Shown: in pieces, positions 1 to 7,825 of the stretch | Layout: each line of letters starts with the position of its first letter | Position numbering within the stretch: position 1 is the stretch's first letter | Assembly (NCBI RefSeq): GCF_024462815.1 | Contig: NZ_JANGCG010000003.1 | Location: forward strand, 1 to 64,000 | Reading direction: 5' to 3' | DNA from: Gemmiger formicilis | Lineage (GTDB): Bacteria; Bacillota; Clostridia; Oscillospirales; Ruminococcaceae | DNA length: 64,000 bases | Program-made: the position numbers and the translations under genes | The notes under the pieces: generated by a model | Told to the model about the DNA's origin: nothing | Databases searched by the model: none | Seen by the model: the letters and a program-made list of their open reading frames with translations, nothing else

Positions 1-7
1 GGCAAAC

Positions 8-40
8 CAGGGGGGGCGGGCAAGGCCCGCCCCTACAGCG
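8..40. repeat. GTAGGGGC-type GC-rich hairpin repeat
   Basis: A short inverted repeat, GGGGCGGGC-aa-GCCCGCCCC followed by TACA. This is one of about twenty copies of the same intergenic hairpin in the window. The role is unknown; it resembles REP elements. Confidence 0.75.
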
Positions 41-51
41 CTGCATACAAC

Positions 52-98
52 AAACCGTCCCTCCCGGAAGCATATCACTTCCGGGAGGGACGGTTTTT
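52..98. terminator. Strong hairpin terminator
   Basis: A perfect 19-bp stem (AAACCGTCCCTCCCGGAAG and its complement) with a 4-nt loop. A run of five T follows on the plus strand. On the minus strand it lies just after the ECF transporter gene and is followed by GTTTGTTGT, so it may work in both directions. Confidence 0.85.
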
Positions 99-111
99 AT
101 TTGTGTATCAA

Positions 112-723
112 TCAGTTCATTTTCAGGTATTTGCGCACCGGCAGGGAAACGGCACCGGCCACCACGCAGCAGATGAGCCACTCAAAGATGGCCTGCACGC
201 CGACCAGCAGCACAATGAACATAAACGCGTTCTGTGCGCCGAGGGTGTCTGCAAGGTTCTGCACATACTCACAGTTATAGAAAATCAGTACCAGAAAGCC
301 CATAAAGAAAACGGTGTTCAGCACCGGCGCGGCCAAGCCGCCGAGGAAGCAGGCCAGCTTTTCATTTTTGGGCAGGGCCTTGCGCAGGGCGGCAAAAATC
401 AGGCCCGCACACAGACCCATCAGCACGCGGGCCACAAAGCAGACCACAAAGCTGCCCGCGGGGCTGACCTGGAACAGCGCTGCGCCCATGGCGGACTTGC
501 CTTCCAGCGCCTGAATAAAGCTGGTGGCGCCAAAGACGCCGCCCAGAATAGCACCCGCTGCGGGGCCCATCGTCATAGCGCCGATGGCAACCGGTACGGT
601 GAGCAACGACGCCGACAGCGGGCCAATCTGCAGATAGCCCAGCGGCGTGTAGTTCAACACGAGCAGAATGGCCACCAGCAGCGCAAGCTGGGTGAGCCAA
701 CGGATGTTGGTACGTTTTTTCAT
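112..723 (-). CDS. ECF transporter S component-like membrane protein
   Basis: A 203-residue very hydrophobic protein with about five to six membrane segments. It has the glycine/alanine-rich helices typical of substrate-binding (S) subunits of energy-coupling-factor vitamin transporters (for example GPAAGAILGGVFGA around residue 55). S subunits bind a vitamin or metal and pair with a shared EcfAAT module, which is not in this window. The substrate cannot be told from sequence. I chose ATG at 723 because AGGAGG lies nine bases upstream; a TTG six bases earlier is less likely. It is monocistronic, with its own promoter and terminator. The family call is by overall pattern, not a diagnostic motif. 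Confidence 0.65.
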   Translation of the reverse strand: MKKRTNIRWLTQLALLVAILLVLNYTPLGYLQIGPLSASLLTVPVAIGAMTMGPAAGAILGGVFGATSFIQALEGKSAMGAALFQVSPAGSFVVCFVARVLMGLCAGLIFAALRKALPKNEKLACFLGGLAAPVLNTVFFMGFLVLIFYNCEYVQNLADTLGAQNAFMFIVLLVGVQAIFEWLICCVVAGAVSLPVRKYLKMN

Positions 724-804
724 ATTCAATTTTCCTCCTGCTGCCGTCTCCTATACATCGGGAGTACAGCGCAAATGTACGGCCCCGGCGGGCCGCCAAA
801 GACA

Positions 805-833
805 AGTATAGCGCATTGACGGCTAAAAGGCAA
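805..833 (-). promoter_or_regulatory. Sigma-A-type promoter of the ECF gene
   Basis: On the minus strand TTGCCT, a 17-nt spacer and TATACT, about 80 nt before the start codon. No riboswitch fold was recognised in the leader. Confidence 0.7.
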
Positions 834-854
834 GAGGAAAAATGCGGGGTAGAG

Positions 855-1511
855 TTACAGCCTGCCCTCAATCAGCAGATCGCGCACCTCGAGCAAATCG
901 CTGCATTTGCGGTCATACAGCTTTGTGATTTCCTCGGTCGGCTGCATTAAATCCGGCACCATCACGGTCACGCAGCCCGCCGCACGGCCTGCCCGCACGC
1001 CGTTGAAGCTGTCCTCCAGCACAAGGCAGACATACGGGTCAAGGTGCAGCTTTTCCGCCGCCAGCAAAAACGTGTCCGGCGCGGGCTTGCTGTGGGCAAC
1101 CTCGGTGCCGGAGACAACATCGTGGAAATACCGCACTGTGCCGGTGGTCTGCAGATTCATCTCAATCATATTCCGCGGGCTGGAGCTTGCCACAATGCGC
1201 GGCAGGCCCATATCTTCGAGCGTAGCCAGCAGCTCCTTCAGGCCCTTTTTGCAGGGCACGCCCTCGGCAAAGCGCTTGTCGGCCAGCTGCCAGACCTTGG
1301 CCAGCACCTTCTGCGGGTCACCGGGGATATACTCCGCCACGTGGCGGCAGAGATTCTCGCCCGCCAGACCGCGGCCGCCCGCGGTGAATTTTTCCATATC
1401 GGGGGGCAGGGGCAGGCCCAGTTCCTTACAGGCGGGCTCCCACAGGGTATCCCACAGACGCTCGGTGTCGAACATCAGCCCATCCATATCAAAAATAACG
1501 CCTTTAACCAT
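855..1511 (-). CDS. HAD-family phosphatase (beta-phosphoglucomutase-like)
   Basis: 218 residues, the usual size of subfamily IA haloacid dehalogenase-like hydrolases. Motif I is FDMDGLMFDTE, with nucleophile Asp8 and acid/base Asp10. Motif II is the serine of VASSS, motif III the lysine of HSKPAPD, and motif IV the ED of LVLEDSFNG. An alpha-helical cap lies between motifs I and II. It probably dephosphorylates a small sugar phosphate or acts as a phosphoglucomutase; the substrate is not predictable. AAAGGATG lies upstream of the ATG. It runs with the patatin gene upstream (73-nt gap), so the two may be co-transcribed. Confidence 0.88.
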   Translation of the reverse strand: MVKGVIFDMDGLMFDTERLWDTLWEPACKELGLPLPPDMEKFTAGGRGLAGENLCRHVAEYIPGDPQKVLAKVWQLADKRFAEGVPCKKGLKELLATLEDMGLPRIVASSSPRNMIEMNLQTTGTVRYFHDVVSGTEVAHSKPAPDTFLLAAEKLHLDPYVCLVLEDSFNGVRAGRAAGCVTVMVPDLMQPTEEITKLYDRKCSDLLEVRDLLIEGRL

Positions 1512-1584
1512 CGGGTGTCATCCTTTCGCGAACCATATTACAGGTATTGTACCGCAGTCCGCGGCGGGATGCAACCCCGCCGCC

Positions 1585-2460
1585 TCAGGCTTTTTCCAGA
1601 TACGCCTGCAGCGTGTCCAGCGCCTCGCGGCTCTCGCGGTGGCCGCGGTTGTAGAGGTCCAGCAGCTTGCCGGTGTCGCCCTCAAACCGGCCGATGTCGA
1701 TGGGGTCATGCGGGCGCAGGCAGCAGATGCGGCCTGCCTCCTCCAGCTCATCCAGCTGGTCCATCAGGGCGTTGTAGCGCAGCTCCTGCGTCAGCAAATC
1801 GGCAAGGAACAGCGGCTGATCGCCGTAAAAATCATCGTAGAGGTCAACCATCCGCTGGCCGGGCTGCGTCTTGCGGAAGCCCTTCTGCCGCGTGGCCACC
1901 ACCACAATCTTCTCAAAGCCCTGCTGCAGCGCCCAGTTCAGCGCGATGGGGCAGGAGCAGCCGCCGTCCAGATAGGGCTGGCCGTCCAGCATGACCGGCA
2001 CGGAGGCAAGGGGCAGGCTGGCCGAGGCGCGGGCGGCCTCGTTAAAGTCAAAATCGGTCTTGCCCTTTTCAAAGTAGGCGGGTTTGCCGGTTTTGACGTT
2101 GGTGGCCACGGCAATCAGGCGCATACCGCCGTTGGCAAAGGCTTCCTCATCAAAGGGAACCTCCTTTTTTACGTCATGCAGCATAAAATTCAGCCCGAAC
2201 AGGCTGCCGCCGCGCAGTGCGGCCTTGGGGCCGAAGTACCGGCCATCGTGGCGGTAGCGCAGATTGATGCTGGCGGCGCGGCCCGGCTGGTGCGCCACAT
2301 AGTTCATGGCGTTCAGCGTGCCCGCCGAGACACCCGCCACAGCGGGAAAGTAGATGTCGTTCTCCATAAAGGTATCCAGCACGCCCGCCGTGTACAGCCC
2401 GCGCAGAGAGCCGCCCTCCAGCAGCAGAATGGCGTTGCCGGGCATTGTGATGTTACGCAT
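1585..2460 (-). CDS. Patatin-like phospholipase
   Basis: 291 residues. It shows the patatin set: an oxyanion glycine-rich loop EGGSLRGLY (residues 15-23), nucleophile elbow GVSAG (43-47, Ser45) and catalytic DGG (165-167). Patatin lipases use a Ser-Asp dyad to hydrolyse acyl lipids. This version, without a signal peptide and starting near the glycine loop, resembles the cytosolic bacterial YjjU group. The start was set at ATG 2460 because GAGG lies eight bases upstream; an upstream in-frame GTG would overlap that site. The natural lipid substrate is unknown. Confidence 0.88.
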   Translation of the reverse strand: MRNITMPGNAILLLEGGSLRGLYTAGVLDTFMENDIYFPAVAGVSAGTLNAMNYVAHQPGRAASINLRYRHDGRYFGPKAALRGGSLFGLNFMLHDVKKEVPFDEEAFANGGMRLIAVATNVKTGKPAYFEKGKTDFDFNEAARASASLPLASVPVMLDGQPYLDGGCSCPIALNWALQQGFEKIVVVATRQKGFRKTQPGQRMVDLYDDFYGDQPLFLADLLTQELRYNALMDQLDELEEAGRICCLRPHDPIDIGRFEGDTGKLLDLYNRGHRESREALDTLQAYLEKA

Positions 2461-2528
2461 AAAATTCACCTCATTCAGTTATTTTACCGTATTCCCACCC
2501 TCCCGCGCAAGCAAAAAAGCGGGGCTGT

Positions 2529-2557
2529 TTTACACTTTGGGCAAATTGTGCTAAAAT
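2529..2557 (+). promoter_or_regulatory. Promoter of aroD
   Basis: TTTACA, a 17-nt spacer and TAAAAT: a near-consensus housekeeping promoter about 30 nt before the start codon of aroD and divergent from the patatin gene. Confidence 0.8.
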
Positions 2558-2589
2558 AGAAGGCACTAGAGCTCGAGAGGATGATTTGT

Positions 2590-3339
2590 ATGGTGTCACT
2601 TCGCGGTCTGCCCCTGGAGGCTGCCTGCCCGCGCATCATTGTGCCGCTGTTTGCCAGAAGTCTGGACGCGCTGCGCCCGCTGGCGCTGGCTGCCGCCGCA
2701 GACCCCGCCGCCGAGGTAGTGGAGCTGCGCCTTGACCCGCTGCCCGAGGCAGATTTTGCTGCCGCGCTGGCGCTGGTGCGCGGCCTGACGGAAAAACCGC
2801 TGCTTGTGACCATCCGCACAAAGGCCGAGGGCGGCGAGCTGGCGCTGACGCCCGACGTGTACGCGGCCCACTGCCGCGCCCTGCTGGCGCAGGGCGGCGT
2901 GGATGTGCTGGATATTGAGTGGCTTGCCTGCGGTGAGCACCGCACCGCCCTGCGGGATGCCGCCCGCGCCGCCGGAGCTGTGGCGCTTTACAGTGAGCAC
3001 CATTTTGACGGCACGCCCGCCACCGATGCGATGGCGCAGACGCTTACCGGCATGGCGGATGCAGGGGCGGACATTGCCAAGCTGGCGGTGATGCCGCACT
3101 GCGCGGCGGACGCCGCCCGGCTGCTGGAGGCCACGGCCCGCGCCGCCGCCGCCCGCCCGGACACCCCCTTGATCACGATGAGCATGGGCCCGTTGGGCGC
3201 GGTCAGCCGCTTCTGCGGCGGGGCATTCGGCAGCTGCGCTACCTTTGGTGTGACCAGCGGCACCACCGCCAGCGCCCCGGGCCAGCCCCCGGCCGATGTG
3301 CTGCGGAAAAAGCTGCTGAACAGGGCGGATTTGGGGTGA
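2590..3339 (+). CDS. aroD: Type I 3-dehydroquinate dehydratase
   Basis: About 249 residues, typical for class I enzymes (about 250). It converts 3-dehydroquinate to 3-dehydroshikimate through a Schiff base in the shikimate pathway. Seen: ELRLD in the first barrel strands, the catalytic histidine in SEHHFDGTP, the Schiff-base lysine in AKLAVMP, the arginine in SRFCGG, and the substrate loop SAPGQ near the C-terminus. An ATG at 2581 abuts the GAGAGG ribosome site, so the in-frame ATG at 2590, nine bases further, is the likelier start. No other shikimate gene is adjacent. Confidence 0.92.
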   Translation: MVSLRGLPLEAACPRIIVPLFARSLDALRPLALAAAADPAAEVVELRLDPLPEADFAAALALVRGLTEKPLLVTIRTKAEGGELALTPDVYAAHCRALLAQGGVDVLDIEWLACGEHRTALRDAARAAGAVALYSEHHFDGTPATDAMAQTLTGMADAGADIAKLAVMPHCAADAARLLEATARAAAARPDTPLITMSMGPLGAVSRFCGGAFGSCATFGVTSGTTASAPGQPPADVLRKKLLNRADLG

Positions 3340-3347
3340 CGAAACAA

Positions 3348-3556
3348 CTCGCTGTAGGGGCCGGGTATGCCCGGCCCGGTTGTTTCCCGCAAACTGCGTT
3401 TCTTGGGGGACTTCTGCGGGCGGAGCAGAGCCCCGCCCCTACTGCGAGATGTGGGCGGGCTGGTCTGTAGGGGCGGCATATATGCCGCCCGCGAGGTTGC
3501 CGCGATATGCTGTTTATGGGATGATTTGTAGGGAGGGGGTCTTGACCCTTCCGCGA
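3348..3556. repeat. Cluster of four GTAGGGGC-type hairpin repeats
   Basis: The gap between aroD and ferredoxin holds no gene. It carries hairpins at about 3353-3378, 3416-3443, 3466-3493 and 3527-3552, in both orientations, each an arm of GTAGGGG(C)CGGG type. The linker after the first unit (around CCCGCAAACTGCG) recurs in altered form at 27.97 and 43.87 kb, so the repeat is composite. Confidence 0.8.
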
Positions 3557-3582
3557 TACCCGAAAACAAACCGAACAAACAC

Positions 3583-3618
3583 AAAAAAAGCGCGGCCCCC
3601 TTTGCCTGGGGGCCGCGC
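3583..3618 (-). terminator. Terminator of the ferredoxin gene
   Basis: Stem GCGCGGCCCCC/GGGGGCCGCGC with a 7-nt loop; read on the minus strand it is followed by seven T. Confidence 0.9.
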
Positions 3619-3636
3619 AGAATGTGCTAATGTAGC

Positions 3637-3804
3637 TTACTCAGCCTGGATAGCACCGGTGGGGCAAACGCCCTCGCAAGCGCCGCAGTCAACGCAGGAA
3701 GCTGCGTCGACAACAGCCTTGTCCTCCATAGTGATTGCGCCAACGGGGCAGGTATCAACACATGCACCGCAAGCAACGCACTCGCTGGAAACGGTATGAG
3801 CCAT
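3637..3804 (-). CDS. 2[4Fe-4S] ferredoxin
   Basis: A 55-residue clostridial-type ferredoxin. The two cluster motifs are CVACGACVDTCPVGAI (Cys9, 12, 15, 19) and CVDCGACEGVCPTGAI (Cys37, 40, 43, 47). In each, the fourth cysteine completes the other cluster, as in the classic Clostridium protein. It is a low-potential electron carrier for enzymes such as pyruvate:ferredoxin oxidoreductase and hydrogenase. AAGGAG lies seven bases before the ATG. It is monocistronic with a strong terminator. Confidence 0.95.
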   Translation of the reverse strand: MAHTVSSECVACGACVDTCPVGAITMEDKAVVDAASCVDCGACEGVCPTGAIQAE

Positions 3805-4001
3805 CGTGAACTCCTTATCTCCGTGCTGAATCTATATTTTGTACCGTCCCGGCCCTGCACGGCTGCTCCCCGGATCGGCACACAGCGGGTTTGCTCTGCC
3901 TACTGCGTTGTATTTAGTGTACCACATTGTGACGGTTTTGGCAAGTGCCATATCTTGAAATTTTTCGACGGTAAGCCGCAACTAACCTGTGCTATAGTCC
4001 C

Positions 4002-4841
4002 TTAATTGTCCTCTTTGTCGGCGGGCTGCGGGGCGCGCTTGCCGCCGCGGATGTAGACACATTCCTCCCGCTTATAGATGCGCGGGGCCAGGATCTCTAC
4101 GTTGGAACGCACTTTCAACGTGCCGGCCACCACATTGACCTCAATGACGGTGCCCTCGCCGTCCGGCGTGCGGACAATGCTGCCCACCTGCGGCGTGATG
4201 GAGTTCAGATATTCATAACTCTTCTGTTCATAAGCCAGACAGCACATCAGGCGGCCGCATGACCCACTGATTTTGGCGGGATTCAGGCTCAGGCCCTGCT
4301 CCTTAGCCATCTTGATGGATACCGGCTGGAAGTTCTTCAGAAAGCGGCTGCAGCAGAACGGCTGGCCGCACAGGCCCAGACCGCCCAGCATCTTGCTCTC
4401 ATCGCGCACGCCGATCTGGCGCAGCTCAATGCGAGTGTGGAACTGCGAGGCGAGGTCCTTGACCAGCTCGCGGAAATCCACGCGGTTGTCGGCGGTGAAG
4501 TAGAAAACCAGCTTGCTGCGGTCGAGGGTGTACTCGGCGTCCACCAGCTTCATCTTCAGATTATGGGCGGCAATGCGCTGCTCACAGATGGTGTAGGCCT
4601 GCTGCACGTCGGCGCGGTTCTGGCGCATACGGCGCACGTCCACGGCGTCCGCCACGCGCAGCACCGGCTTGACCTCGCGGGAGAAGCCAGGCACCTCATG
4701 CGCGGCACGGATAACCTCGCCGCACTCGGTGCCGCGGGCCGTGGTGACGACCACGAAGTCGCCCTCCTTGATTTTGAAATCACCGGGGTCAAAATAGTAC
4801 GCCCGGCCGTTGTCTTTGAATTTTACGGAAACTACTTTCAT
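4002..4841 (-). CDS. ricT: PSP1-domain protein RicT (YaaT)
   Basis: 279 residues with the PSP1 fold. In Bacillus RicT (YaaT) forms the Ric complex with RicA and RicF; it carries iron-sulfur clusters, guides RNase Y and affects Spo0A phosphorylation. Seen: the N-terminal region MKVVSVKFKDNGRAYYFDPG and the cysteine-rich core CGQPFCCSRFL ... SCGRLMCC. It is the last gene of darA-holB-ricT; the same order (yaaQ-holB-yaaT) occurs in Bacillus, which supports the call. The ATG follows AAAAGGA. Confidence 0.9.
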   Translation of the reverse strand: MKVVSVKFKDNGRAYYFDPGDFKIKEGDFVVVTTARGTECGEVIRAAHEVPGFSREVKPVLRVADAVDVRRMRQNRADVQQAYTICEQRIAAHNLKMKLVDAEYTLDRSKLVFYFTADNRVDFRELVKDLASQFHTRIELRQIGVRDESKMLGGLGLCGQPFCCSRFLKNFQPVSIKMAKEQGLSLNPAKISGSCGRLMCCLAYEQKSYEYLNSITPQVGSIVRTPDGEGTVIEVNVVAGTLKVRSNVEILAPRIYKREECVYIRGGKRAPQPADKEDN

Positions 4842-4889
4842 TGAATGTGTCCTTTTATGAAATGGGGTTGTTTGTACAGCCTGCGGGTC

Positions 4890-5807
4890 TCAGGCCAGCT
4901 CGCCCGCCAGCACGGCCACGGTCAGACGCAGGTTTCCGTTGCCGGTCAGGCTTTTGCGGGCCTGCGCCGCCGCGTTCAGCGTCCGGGCAGCCCCCTCGGG
5001 GGTCAACCCGCCGCACTGCTCCTGCCCGTAGGCGGGGCGGCGCAGCACGGCGCTGCACAGCTGGTCCAGCGTCCACAGCAGGGCGGAAAAGCCCTCGCGG
5101 TCGCGCTCGTATTTGGTCAGCACCGTCAAGGCGCGGTAGGTGTCGCCCTGTGCCGCGTAGCCGCACAGCGTCTTGGCCATGCTCAGCGCGGCCTTGGCCG
5201 TGGGGTCATTCCAGCTTTTCAGCGCGGTGCCGATGTGCCCCTCGAACAGGAAGGCCAGCTCGTCCGCCGCCTTGGCGGGCAGGCGCTCGGCACGCAGCCG
5301 GGCGGCGCAGTCCGCCGTGGGCACCGGGGCAATCGTGTACGCCGCACAGCGGCTGCGGATGGTGGGCAGCACGGTGGCGGCGCTGGTGGCCGTCAGCAGG
5401 AAGAGCACGCCCTCGGGCGGCTCCTCGATGATTTTCAGCATGGCATTGGCGGAGGAACCGTTCAGATTCTGCGCGCCGTAGATGAAGAGCGCGCGGCCCG
5501 CGGCATCGGTCGAAAGCGCCGAGCGTTGGATGGCCTCCCGCGCCTCGCGCACCTTCTTGACCGGTATCTGGCCGCTGGCACCCTCGCCCTGCAGCACCAG
5601 ACACTCGGCGTCCTCCTTTTTCAGCACGGCCTCGGCGTGGGGGCCGCCCTGCGGGTAGAGGTAATCGGCGGCAAGGCAGCGCGCCGCAAAGCCCGCGCCG
5701 CAGCCCGGCTCCCCCACCAGCAGAATGGCGTGGGGCAGCCGCCCGCCGCGCAAAGCCGTGCCCAGCTCACGCTTCAGCGCGTCATTGCCGGCCAGACGCT
5801 CCAGCAT
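4890..5807 (-). CDS. holB: DNA polymerase III delta-prime subunit
   Basis: About 305 residues, a clamp-loader AAA+ subunit. The N-terminus LAGNDALKRELGTALRGGRL-PHAILLVGEPG matches DnaX/HolB folds. The P-loop is degraded (GEPGCGAGF lacks the GKT lysine), as usual for delta-prime, which does not hydrolyse ATP. The sensor region has the SSANAMLKIIEEPPEG pattern typical of HolB. It overlaps the start of the gene before it by a few bases, so translation is coupled. The first in-frame ATG pair is at 5810/5807; either start is possible. Confidence 0.9.
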   Translation of the reverse strand: MLERLAGNDALKRELGTALRGGRLPHAILLVGEPGCGAGFAARCLAADYLYPQGGPHAEAVLKKEDAECLVLQGEGASGQIPVKKVREAREAIQRSALSTDAAGRALFIYGAQNLNGSSANAMLKIIEEPPEGVLFLLTATSAATVLPTIRSRCAAYTIAPVPTADCAARLRAERLPAKAADELAFLFEGHIGTALKSWNDPTAKAALSMAKTLCGYAAQGDTYRALTVLTKYERDREGFSALLWTLDQLCSAVLRRPAYGQEQCGGLTPEGAARTLNAAAQARKSLTGNGNLRLTVAVLAGELA

Positions 5808-6130
5808 CACAGCTTTTCAAAGCGCTCAACGTTGGTGACCATGACGGTTGCACCGCCCACGGTGACCTCCATCGGCATGGCGCTCTCAATGCCAAGGCCC
5901 AGCGTGGCGGTGCCGGGCACAATCTCGGTGCGCTGCTTGCAGCATTTGGAGATAATGCCGATGCAGTCCTCAACGCGCTCTTCATCGGTGCAGATGAGCA
6001 GCGTCATATTGCCCGCCATCAGGAAACCGCCGGTGGTGGCCAGACGGGTGACGTAGAACTTGCTTTTCAGCAGCTCGTTGCAGACGTTTTTGGAATCTTC
6101 CTTATTGATAATGGCAGTGATGAGTTTCAT
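5807..6130 (-). CDS. darA: Cyclic-di-AMP-binding PII-like protein DarA (PstA)
   Basis: 107 residues, the exact size of DarA/PstA (YaaQ). The fold is PII-like and binds c-di-AMP as a trimer. Seen: MKLITAIINKEDSKNVCNEL, the RLATTGGFL loop, the GNMTLLICTDEERVED strand and helix, and the C-terminal GGATVMVTNVERFEKL. It is first in an operon with holB and ricT, overlapping holB by four bases. Its cellular target is not known for certain in any Firmicute. Confidence 0.93.
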   Translation of the reverse strand: MKLITAIINKEDSKNVCNELLKSKFYVTRLATTGGFLMAGNMTLLICTDEERVEDCIGIISKCCKQRTEIVPGTATLGLGIESAMPMEVTVGGATVMVTNVERFEKL

Positions 6131-6165
6131 GGTACTCGACCTTTCTTATATAGTATAGTGCAGAT

Positions 6166-6810
6166 TCAGCGGTTGCGGTTTTCCCAGTCACGGCGGCGCT
6201 TCCAGCTGGTGATGGCATCACGGCACCAGTCAAAGACCTCGCGGCCATAGAACGCCAGAAAGCCTGCCAGACCGAAAACAAGGCTGAGCTTGGTGGCAAA
6301 GTCGCCCATCAGGAAGCTGATGGTCCACAACGCCAGCTCGTACCAGCCCAGATACTTCATCTTGAAGGGGATGATGCCGAACAGCAGAACCATCTGGTCC
6401 GGCCACAGCCATGTGTAGGCGAACAGCATACTCTGGAAGATGGCGCTGGGCCCGGCAGAGCCGGTCAGCAGGCAGCTGACCCACGCGCCCACCACGCCCA
6501 GCGCGATGAAGAGCGTCATGCGGAAATCGCCCCAGACGCGGGTCAGGGCGTTGCCAATCCAGAAGTAGAACACCAGATTCAGGATGCCCAGTACACTGCC
6601 CAGCCAGATGGGCTGGAACAAAAACGTGATAAGACGCCAGATCTGGCCGTGCAGCACATAGGTGCGGCTCAGCGCGATGAGGGCGGAAAACTGCCAGTTA
6701 ATCAGCAGCACGATCAGCCCCGCCACCAGCTGGCCGGCCAAAAGGCCGTTGACGAGGTGCGGGATGCCGAAGCGGCCGTAGCGGCGCTCCAATTTGTCAA
6801 TCCAGTTCAT
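6166..6810 (-). CDS. Rhomboid/Derlin-like membrane protein, probably not a protease
   Basis: 214 residues and about six membrane helices. The HGQIWRLITFLFQP segment and the following WR/helix pattern resemble the rhomboid family's L1 region. A GSAGPSAIF stretch sits near where the GxSG serine motif would be, but no histidine is visible in the last helices (the C-terminal 80 residues have none in a helix), so the Ser-His dyad seems absent. A rhomboid pseudoprotease, akin to Derlins, fits best. The start at 6810 follows GGAGGAG; an extended frame to 7071 has no such site. Confidence 0.6.
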   Translation of the reverse strand: MNWIDKLERRYGRFGIPHLVNGLLAGQLVAGLIVLLINWQFSALIALSRTYVLHGQIWRLITFLFQPIWLGSVLGILNLVFYFWIGNALTRVWGDFRMTLFIALGVVGAWVSCLLTGSAGPSAIFQSMLFAYTWLWPDQMVLLFGIIPFKMKYLGWYELALWTISFLMGDFATKLSLVFGLAGFLAFYGREVFDWCRDAITSWKRRRDWENRNR

Positions 6811-6847
6811 GGGGATAGCTCCTCCATAGTATAAATTTACAGAATAT

Positions 6848-6876
6848 ATTATAGCAATTCCGTGCCCAAAGTGCAA
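6848..6876 (-). promoter_or_regulatory. Promoter of the rhomboid-like gene
   Basis: Minus-strand TTGCAC, 17-nt spacer, TATAAT, ending 38 nt before the start codon. A Spo0A-box-like TGTCGAA lies nine bases upstream of the -35. Confidence 0.75.
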
Positions 6877-6885
6877 CAAATTCCC

Positions 6886-7021
6886 TGTCGAAACCTGTGC
6901 CGCCGTGCAAAAAAAGCGGCGGGCGCGCATTTTTGCGCTTGTGGAAGCTGATTCGACGAAAAAAATCAGCGGGTGCCAAAATAAAACAGCGTTCGGTCCT
7001 ATAATACGGCAGGATTCGACA
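6886..7021. promoter_or_regulatory. Putative Spo0A boxes between divergent genes
   Basis: TGTCGAA at 6886-6892 and its inverse TTCGACA at 7015-7021 match the core of the Bacillus 0A box (TGNCGAA). TTCGACG at 6952-6958 is one base off. One box is just upstream of the minus-strand promoter and one is just downstream of a plus-strand TATAAT at 7000-7005. Assignment is by motif only. Confidence 0.4.
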
Positions 7022-7103
7022 AAAGGATGTGGTAGGATAAAGCTGCAAGGTGACACGGGAAGCAAATGCAAAAATATATATAAATGGAAATGGAGAATGA
7101 CTT

Positions 7104-7562
7104 ATGAACAACTATCGCAACATGATGAAACAGGGCTATCAGGAAGATTTGCAGGATTGTGTGGCACGCGCAGCCAAGGGGCAGTGCCCGCCATGGCAGC
7201 AGGACTACTGCTTTGGCGAGATTGCGCAGGCAAAGGGCACGGACGCCTACCCGGAGGAGGGGGACACCCTGCTGGCAGAGCTGCGGCGGCTGGTGGACAC
7301 AGTGCCCCAGCGCACCAACCGGGAGGCCGACGCCGCCGAGATGGCCGCGCTGGGCGGCAAGCAGCTGTTCTACCTGAGCCGCGGCAACACGCTGGTGGAG
7401 CTGGTGCAGCTGCCGGACGGCAGCTTTGACGGCTGGGCGTATCCGGAGGCCGGGGACGCCCTGTACGCCCGCACCGCCCTGCAGGCATGGGCGCAGGAAA
7501 ATCCCGACACCGCCCGCCGGGCCGGGGACGTGCTGGAACAGCTGTACCGGGAAATGGCATAA
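7104..7562 (+). CDS. Uncharacterised protein, 152 residues
   Basis: Not recognised. The protein is soluble and acidic, rich in Ala, Glu and Leu, with no signal peptide or membrane segment. The N-terminus has MNNYRNMMKQGYQEDLQDC, the centre QLFYLSRGNTLVELVQLPDG, which looks like a small beta sheet, and the C-terminus is helical. A ribosome site GGAGA precedes the ATG, a TATAAT lies at 7000-7005, and a terminator follows, so it is a complete single-gene unit. It is divergent from the rhomboid-like gene and may share Spo0A-type control. Confidence 0.75.
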   Translation: MNNYRNMMKQGYQEDLQDCVARAAKGQCPPWQQDYCFGEIAQAKGTDAYPEEGDTLLAELRRLVDTVPQRTNREADAAEMAALGGKQLFYLSRGNTLVELVQLPDGSFDGWAYPEAGDALYARTALQAWAQENPDTARRAGDVLEQLYREMA

Positions 7563-7573
7563 GAATATAACGT

Positions 7574-7603
7574 AAAAATCCCACCCGTTCTGCGGGTGGG
7601 ATT
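7574..7603. terminator. Bidirectional terminator
   Basis: Stem AATCCCACCC/GGGTGGGATT. On the minus strand it is followed by TTTTTACG and so would stop transcription from the carboxypeptidase side; on the plus strand the T tract is weak. Confidence 0.75.
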
Positions 7604-7606
7604 GGT

Positions 7607-7637
7607 GACTGTAGGGGCGGAGATATTACCGCTTGCG
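7607..7637. repeat. Degenerate GTAGGGGC-type repeat
   Basis: CTGTAGGGGCGG...CCGC, one arm intact and the second degraded; it abuts the GGDEF remnant. Confidence 0.55.
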
Positions 7638-7823
7638 GCGCTTTCCTCCGCAAAATTGCGCTTTGCGCTGGCAATCAGCTGCTGAACCAGCTGCTCATCG
7701 GTGGTGTTCAGCATGACCACAAACTCGTCACCGGCGTATCTTTCTGGTTGTCGGCCTGCTTCTGCAGAAATTCCAGATAGACGCGGTTGTACAACCCGGT
7801 AAGGCCGTCCAGGGAAATCGGCC
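7622..7823 (-). pseudogene. Remnant of a GGDEF (diguanylate cyclase-like) gene
   Basis: Just after the M32 stop codon the minus strand encodes DGLTGLYNRVYLEFLQKQ (first conserved helix of GGDEF domains). After a frame change it encodes YAGDEFVVMLNTTDEQL (the GGDEF signature and following helix), ending after about 30 more residues at a GTAGGGGC repeat. Intact domains have roughly 40 residues between the two motifs; here about 10 remain. So there is an internal deletion plus a frameshift and a lost C-terminus. It has no start codon or ribosome site of its own. Confidence 0.75.
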
Positions 7824-7825
7824 GC

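Noticed and set aside
907-2559. 550-codon plus-strand frame over the HAD and patatin genes
   Set aside because: Both genes on the minus strand have full motif sets; this is their shadow.
6811-7071. N-terminal extension of the rhomboid-like protein
   Set aside because: Would include the promoter and Spo0A boxes; GGAGGAG sits before the ATG at 6810.
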